From positions 2,666,001-2,730,000 of the forward strand of contig NC_080577.1 in the NCBI RefSeq assembly GCF_029962835.1: a stretch of 64,000 nt of DNA, in the 5' to 3' direction. The notes below the pieces were generated by a model. It saw nothing but the letters and a program-made list of their open reading frames with translations, searched no databases and was not told the DNA's origin. A program made the position numbers and the translations under genes. This DNA comes from Magnolia sinica (lineage: Eukaryota; Streptophyta; Magnoliopsida; Magnoliales; Magnoliaceae). Of the stretch, positions 58,801 through 64,000 are shown piece after piece (positions within the stretch are counted from its first letter, which is position 1; each line of letters starts with the position of its first letter).

Positions 58801-61559
58801 ATCTTCAACGAAGGTCACGTCTCGGGATTCTATCTCAATCCATCGTCCATGGTCCTCATAAACTAGAACGTATCCCTTTGAATGCATAGGGTACCTAATG
58901 AACACGCATTCAATGGTTTTACTATCAAGTTTACCTCTATGATGAGTAGGTAGCAAAACATATGCTAATGATCCCCAAGGGCGTAGGTGGGCTAAAGAAG
59001 GAGGCCTCCTAGACCACATCTCATATGGAGTCTTAGGAATGGTTTTGGATGGGACTCTATTAAGGACGTAGACGACATTTTCCCAAAATGTGGTAGAGAG
59101 ATTAGCTTGTGCCATCATCGATCTTACCATGTCCAATAGTGTCCTATTCCTTCTTTCTGCAACACCGTTCTGTTGTGGAGTGTATGCCATTGTGTACTGC
59201 CGAACAATTCCAACATTTTCACAATATGATTTAAACGTTTCAGATGTATACTCGCCACCTCTATCTGATCGAAGGGTTTTAATCTTTTTCTCAAGCTGAT
59301 TTTCCACCTCAGCTTTATATTTAAGAAAACAATCAAAAGCCTCAGATTTGTGTGAGATGAGATACACATATCCATAGCGCGAGTAATCGTCAATGAAAGT
59401 GACAAAGTATTGACATCCGTTTCTGGCATGTACATTAAATGGTCCACAGATATCTGAATGGATTATCTCAAGTGTGCCCGTAGACCTAGCCGCTTTGGGA
59501 AATGGTTTCTTCGATGTCTTCCCGGACACACAATGTTCACAAAATGGCAAATCAACTTTGGATAAGGAATCTAACAGACCAGAACGTACTAGTCTTGTCA
59601 TACGATCCTTTCCAATGTGACCTAACCTCGCGTGCCATTTTTGAGATTCAGATACTACATTTTTATTCGACATAGTAGATAAAGCAATATAGGCATTATC
59701 ACAATCTACGTCTAGAATAAATAAATCTGAAATTAAATATCCCCATGCAAAGATGAGGTTATTTTGTCTCAAAGAAACTCTAGTCCCAGAAAATCGAATA
59801 TCGAAACCATCAAATAATAACCTAGAAACAGAAATTAAATTCCGACGCATCCCTGGTGCAAAAAGAGTATCACGAAGGATTATTGTTTGCCCTATGCGCG
59901 TACGGAGATGGAGAACGCCAATCCCTAGTACGTCTTCAATAACGTTATTGCCCATGTACAACTTGTAACTTTCCTTGGCTATAGGCCGGAATTCCTTGAG
60001 TCCTCGATGACTATGTGTCACGTGCTTTGTTGCGGCTGAATCCAAAATCCACTCGTTAGATATAGTATCAACGGAAAGGATTTGAACAAACGCCTACATA
60101 CAAAGTATCTTGTGATAGTGAGAAATTACCGTCTTTTTGTGGGCACACCTGCCGAGCATAATGGCCGGAATTTCCATGGACAAAGCAGATTACATTTGTC
60201 TTTTTTCTCGCTTCTTCTTTCCATTCCCCTTCTTGAGATTTGGAGCGGTGTTGTGGTCTTCTGTTCTTGATTATTCTTCTTCGCCTTCTTGCGAGCTTTG
60301 ACCGTTTATTGTTAGCTTTTCGCTTATGGGTCTCTCGCAAAGGCCTTGGCCGAACTCGCTGAATAGCATTCATTTCAACCTCACGTACCAAGTGGCCACA
60401 AAAGTCTCTTGAACGTTGTGATAAAATCAGTATGGTTCAGAATTCTTTTGATTTGGGCCCAAGATTCAGGCAAGGAACGGTGCATGGCTATAATCTTCTG
60501 ATTTTCAGTCAATTTGCACCCAACATTCCTAAGAGCACCTATCATTTGCTCCATCTTACGAATATGATCTTTGATGGGACAGCCGACAGACATCCTGTAC
60601 TCCTGGAATTCCAATTCCATTGCCCTAACTCTCGCATCTGACTTCTGCGCATAGGCATCTGTCAGTGCTTCCCAGATTCCCTTAGCGGTTTCATGCACTT
60701 CATACGTAGGTATGAGTTCTTTGTGCATAGTACTAAGAAGGACATTACGGGCTGAACGATTTTGTTTTCGCCACTTATTATAGCGAGTCATCGCAACCCT
60801 ATGTTCTTGTAAATTCCCGTTTTCAGCCAGGATGGGTTCCTCTTGAACTACATCGAGTGTGTGAGATATGTCGTCCTCGTCCAGAAGGCATCGCACTGCT
60901 CGGGACCAGTCTTCGTAGTTGTTGCCGTCGAAATGTTGTCCTCTTAGTTGTTCAGCGATTAACGCTTTGGTGGCCTTCTCTACATTGCATGAGTATCACT
61001 ACTTAGCTATGATCTAAGGTATTGACACTAATCATCAGCATTTCTACGTGTTATATAAAATTTCGAAGTATAAAAGCAGTTAACACATCTTAATGAGATC
61101 TGAAAGTCCACATACCCGAATGGGCGGTGTAGAACAATCAAGTTCTCTAATTAAGATGAGATTTAATGCTTTTATAAAAATAAATTTATATAACGAGCAA
61201 CCTTCCATTACATGGTTGCATGCATCATTTGGTGTAGGAGAATAAACTCCCACTCAGGTTATGCACAACCTTTATTTAAATATAGGGAGTACCTAAGTAC
61301 TAAGTTTTTCTATATCCAATGAAAACAAAATAAATAAATATGGGGCTTAGATCTAAACACATCAAGCCAAATATTTTCTCATATATAAACATCATCATCA
61401 GAAAGAAAAATGAAGTGCTAAGATATCAAAAGAGTACTTTCTTCACCTGTGATCATGATCCTTAGTGATGGATTTGATCTTCACCGTTAATGATCAATGT
61501 TGATGATGGATCCTTTCATCAACATTGATCATCATGGTTGATGATCATTTCGTTCACTA

Positions 61560-62440
61560 ATGAGCAATAGATCAACAGTGTATGGTACCAACACGTGTAT
61601 GGTACAAACACATGTACACATGTACTGCATGTATAACACATGTATGTATAACACATGTATGTATGGCTAATACATGTATGTATAGCTAACACAAGTATGT
61701 ATAACACATGTATGTATGGCTAACACAAGTATGTATAACACATGTATGTATGGCTAATACATGTATGTATAGCTAACACAAGTATGTATAACACATGTAT
61801 GTATGGCTAACACAAGTATGTATAACACATGTATGTATGGCTAATACATGTACAACAGGTAATGCGTGTACAGAAGCTTACACATGTATGGTAGCATGTA
61901 CAGAATCTAATCAACGTATACAGGTACAGCATGTATGGTAGCATGTACAGGATCATGTATGGAAGCATGTATGGTAACATGTACAACAGCTAATGCACGT
62001 ACAGAAGCTTACACATGTATTGTAGCATGTACAGGATCATGTATGGAAGCATGTATGGTAACATGTACAACAGCTAATGCACGTACAGAAGCTTACACAT
62101 GTATTGTAGCATGTACAGAATCTAATTAACGTATACAGGTACAACATGTATGGTAGCATGTACGTGTGAACTTGATAATCAACATGAATGGTAGCTAACA
62201 CGTGTACAGCAGCTAATGTACAGTGGCTAAATAACACGTGTACAGCAGCTAATGTACAGTGGCTAAATAACACGTGTACAGCAGCTAATGTACAGTGGCT
62301 AAATAACACGTGTACAACATGTACAACACGTGTACAGGAGATATGCAGGTAGCCAACACGTGTACAACATTATATGATCAGAATATTGTAGTTCAACACG
62401 TTATGCACTCCGTAATTATTGTAGTTCAACACGTTAAATA
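61560..62440. repeat. Tandem-repeat arrays in the leader of the young copia element
   Basis: Three neighbouring arrays. First, ACACATGTATGTATGGCTAA-like units of about 20-38 bases (61.6-61.86 kb). Second, a roughly 90-base unit containing GTAGCATGTACAGGATCATG (61.92-62.16 kb, two to three copies). Third, a 36-base unit TAACACGTGTACAGCAGC-like (62.20-62.31 kb, three copies). All are built on ACATGT/ACGTGT palindromes. Open frames across them come from the repeat periodicity. Confidence 0.85.
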
Positions 62441-63262
62441 AGTAACATGTATGGGATCTTTTGTTTGTAGTGGTCCACCTGATTTGTGGATCTGCCTCAT
62501 TTTTAACCCCATATCATTACACGATACATAGAAAATAATGAACGGAGCAGATTCCCAAGAAAGCATCATAAGTGGACCCCACCTATCCAACCCAAATTAA
62601 AAATCCTTTCACGGACAAACAGGAATGGGTGCTTAGTTAATGGGTTTTTATCCCATCTCTATGCTCCATATGTGGGCTGTCCAGTCCATAGACCCATTTA
62701 AAATTCGGGCCCGTGGGCTAAAATTATTTTACAAAACTAATGGAGGGTGTGGATTTATCGACAATTCATCACGGTGGACCCCACTTAGATTTTTAAAATC
62801 CAACCAGAATCTGCTGCATCCTGTAACAGCGCACGCCTATTTCGTCTTCAAGCGAACTTCTACTGAAATTCTCCACCGAAATTCATGGGCTGAATAGCTG
62901 GGGTGTTGTACATTAGCCAATCACGTGTACAATACAGCAACTTTATGGATTCTGACTAGTGGGTCCCACCATTAGTTAATGCCTAAGAATTCTAAGTCTG
63001 TGACTTATATCCATAACACACATCCTTAGAATTTATTTATATGACAAGTGATCTGTAGCACATTGTACTCATAATTCTAAGTATGATTTGATACTAAAAT
63101 CATAGACATGAATCTTGTCCAAAAAAAAATTTGAACCGTCCATTTCCCTCATATGATTTTAGGGGTTGGGCCATTATTCCATTCCTAAAGGAAAAGATGG
63201 GCCACTTACCTTTTTAGATGATAATAATCGGAGATCCGCCGTTAAATATGCTCTGATACCAC

Positions 63263-63745
63263 TGTTGGGAAGCGCGGAAGGTGAGCCCTCAAGATCTGAC
63301 GGTCTACACGATGTTTGGAACCTTTACAAAGCAGAAGAACGGTGCTCCAACGGCCCGCCTATCTACTACTGGAGCAGATGGAACTATTCACACCTCTGAT
63401 CCTACGGTATATAGTGGTCCCGGATTACGATCTATGAATCAGATCGTCCCAAGGACAAGCTAAGATGGACAGACTCTCGTGCACAATGTTTCTCTCTCCG
63501 TATACTCTCAGTATTTTGTATATCTTATATTTATGCGAGAGAGAGCGCGTGCCTTTTATAGGAAAGGAAGGGAGATTGGATGAGACCATATCATCCGGTC
63601 TTATCCCTATCTCCTATCATAAATCAAATTCAATTTTGAATTTGAAATATAACCGAAAAGGAGAAAGGCCGGAAGATGCCTAAACATGTGGGACCCACCC
63701 ACTAGTGATTGCTCACCAGTGGGCCCCACCGGCCTACGTCCAACA
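63263..63745 (-). repeat. 5' LTR of the young copia element
   Basis: 483 bases with the same ends, directly beside the Met-tRNA primer site. The right flank starts with the target duplicate GGACC. Confidence 0.95.
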
Positions 63746-64000
63746 GGACCCACCGTGATGTGCCGTCCAACCCTTAAAAACTGAAATTGCAGAGTTTGGC
63801 CATAACTGCACAGAAACATTTACACATGGCCACCGCACATCACCTGTCTGAAAAATCGGGCTATTCCACTTGCCAGGAAGGCCACACGTCCAGGCTGAAT
63901 GTGGACCATTAGCAATCCTCTTCTCAAACCATTCATGAATTTTGAACCACGTCACGTGGAGAAAGTACCCATCGTCAGACATCTCATCATCCACACAAAC
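63746..64000. other. Right flank: dispersed repeat, no gene seen
   Basis: It starts with the copia target duplicate and continues a GGACCCACCGTGATG-type dispersed repeat into which the copia element jumped. No coding signal. Confidence 0.6.

Larger units (their letters stand above)
55321..63745 (-). mobile_element. Ty1/copia LTR retrotransposon, very young, nearly whole
   Basis: 8,425 bases between 483-base LTRs that look identical, flanked by GGACC on both sides (55316-55320 and 63746-63750). Primer site TGGTATCAGAG (initiator Met tRNA) adjoins the 5' LTR; a purine tract GAGTGGGAGA adjoins the 3' LTR. In element order: a 2.3-kb leader, gag (UBN2-like, with a CCHC knuckle), protease, integrase (GPFNVHARNG, HxxxC region, DDYSRYGYV), reverse transcriptase with [11 protein letters not shown], RNase H. 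Copia elements normally make one Gag-Pol polyprotein. This copy has only a few breaks (roughly four) and looks recent, though not intact. Confidence 0.93.

Noticed and set aside
61935-62309. Repetitive Cys-rich frames (CMEACMVTC on plus, SHCTLAAVHVL on minus)
   Set aside because: The periodicity comes from tandem repeats in the copia leader. Frames open on both strands at once are a repeat artefact.
1-64000. CRISPR arrays, operons, bacterial-style promoters or phage systems
   Set aside because: The window is plant nuclear DNA with spliced genes; the direct repeats present are micro- or minisatellites or transposon parts.

Overview
This is nuclear DNA from a flowering plant. It holds four spliced genes with plant orthologues, a plant tRNA-Gly gene, Ty1/copia elements, L1 and RTE LINE tails, tRNA-derived SINEs and many MITE-like repeats rich in GTGGGCCCAC and ATGGACGG words. 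The repeat style made me think of a magnoliid or other early-diverging angiosperm, but that is only an impression. Nothing in the window fixes the species.

Layout. (1) Positions 1-4740 carry the first six coding exons of a plastidial pyruvate kinase beta-subunit gene (PKP2 type, minus strand); its 3' part lies beyond the left edge. (2) A 3.7-kb divergent intergenic region full of old repeats follows. (3) Positions 8411-32043 hold a complete 20-exon TIMELESS gene (plus strand, 1,436 codons) in 23.6 kb. Its introns hold a 1.2-kb palindrome, an old antisense copia element, LINE remnants, MITEs and a SINE. (4) Positions 34335-38146 hold a complete 9-exon FCF1/UTP24 gene (PIN-domain nuclease of the small-subunit processome). 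(5) Positions 41782-47220 hold a 6-exon ALMT anion-channel gene on the minus strand. (6) Positions 47.2-55.3 kb are repeat-rich and include two Mutator-like MITEs with perfect 9-bp target duplications, a SINE with a perfect 13-bp duplication and a tRNA-Gly(UCC) gene. (7) Positions 55321-63745 are one very young copia element with LTRs identical by eye, a perfect 5-bp target duplication and an unusually long leader filled with tandem repeats.

How the genes relate. No pathway links all four. PKP2 and TIMELESS stand head to head; from memory their Arabidopsis orthologues are also neighbours (At5g52920 and At5g52910), so this looks like conserved microsynteny. TIMELESS has two E2F-type sites just upstream, as expected for a replication-fork gene. 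FCF1 has a telo-box, as expected for a ribosome-biogenesis gene. The most unusual features are in TIMELESS: a 5 x 28-residue coding minisatellite, a duplicated exon pair encoding a repeated C-terminal module, a 40-residue tandem duplication, and the large intronic palindrome.

Exon edges were set by hand from GT/AG sites, reading phase and remembered protein families. No alignment or transcript data were used.
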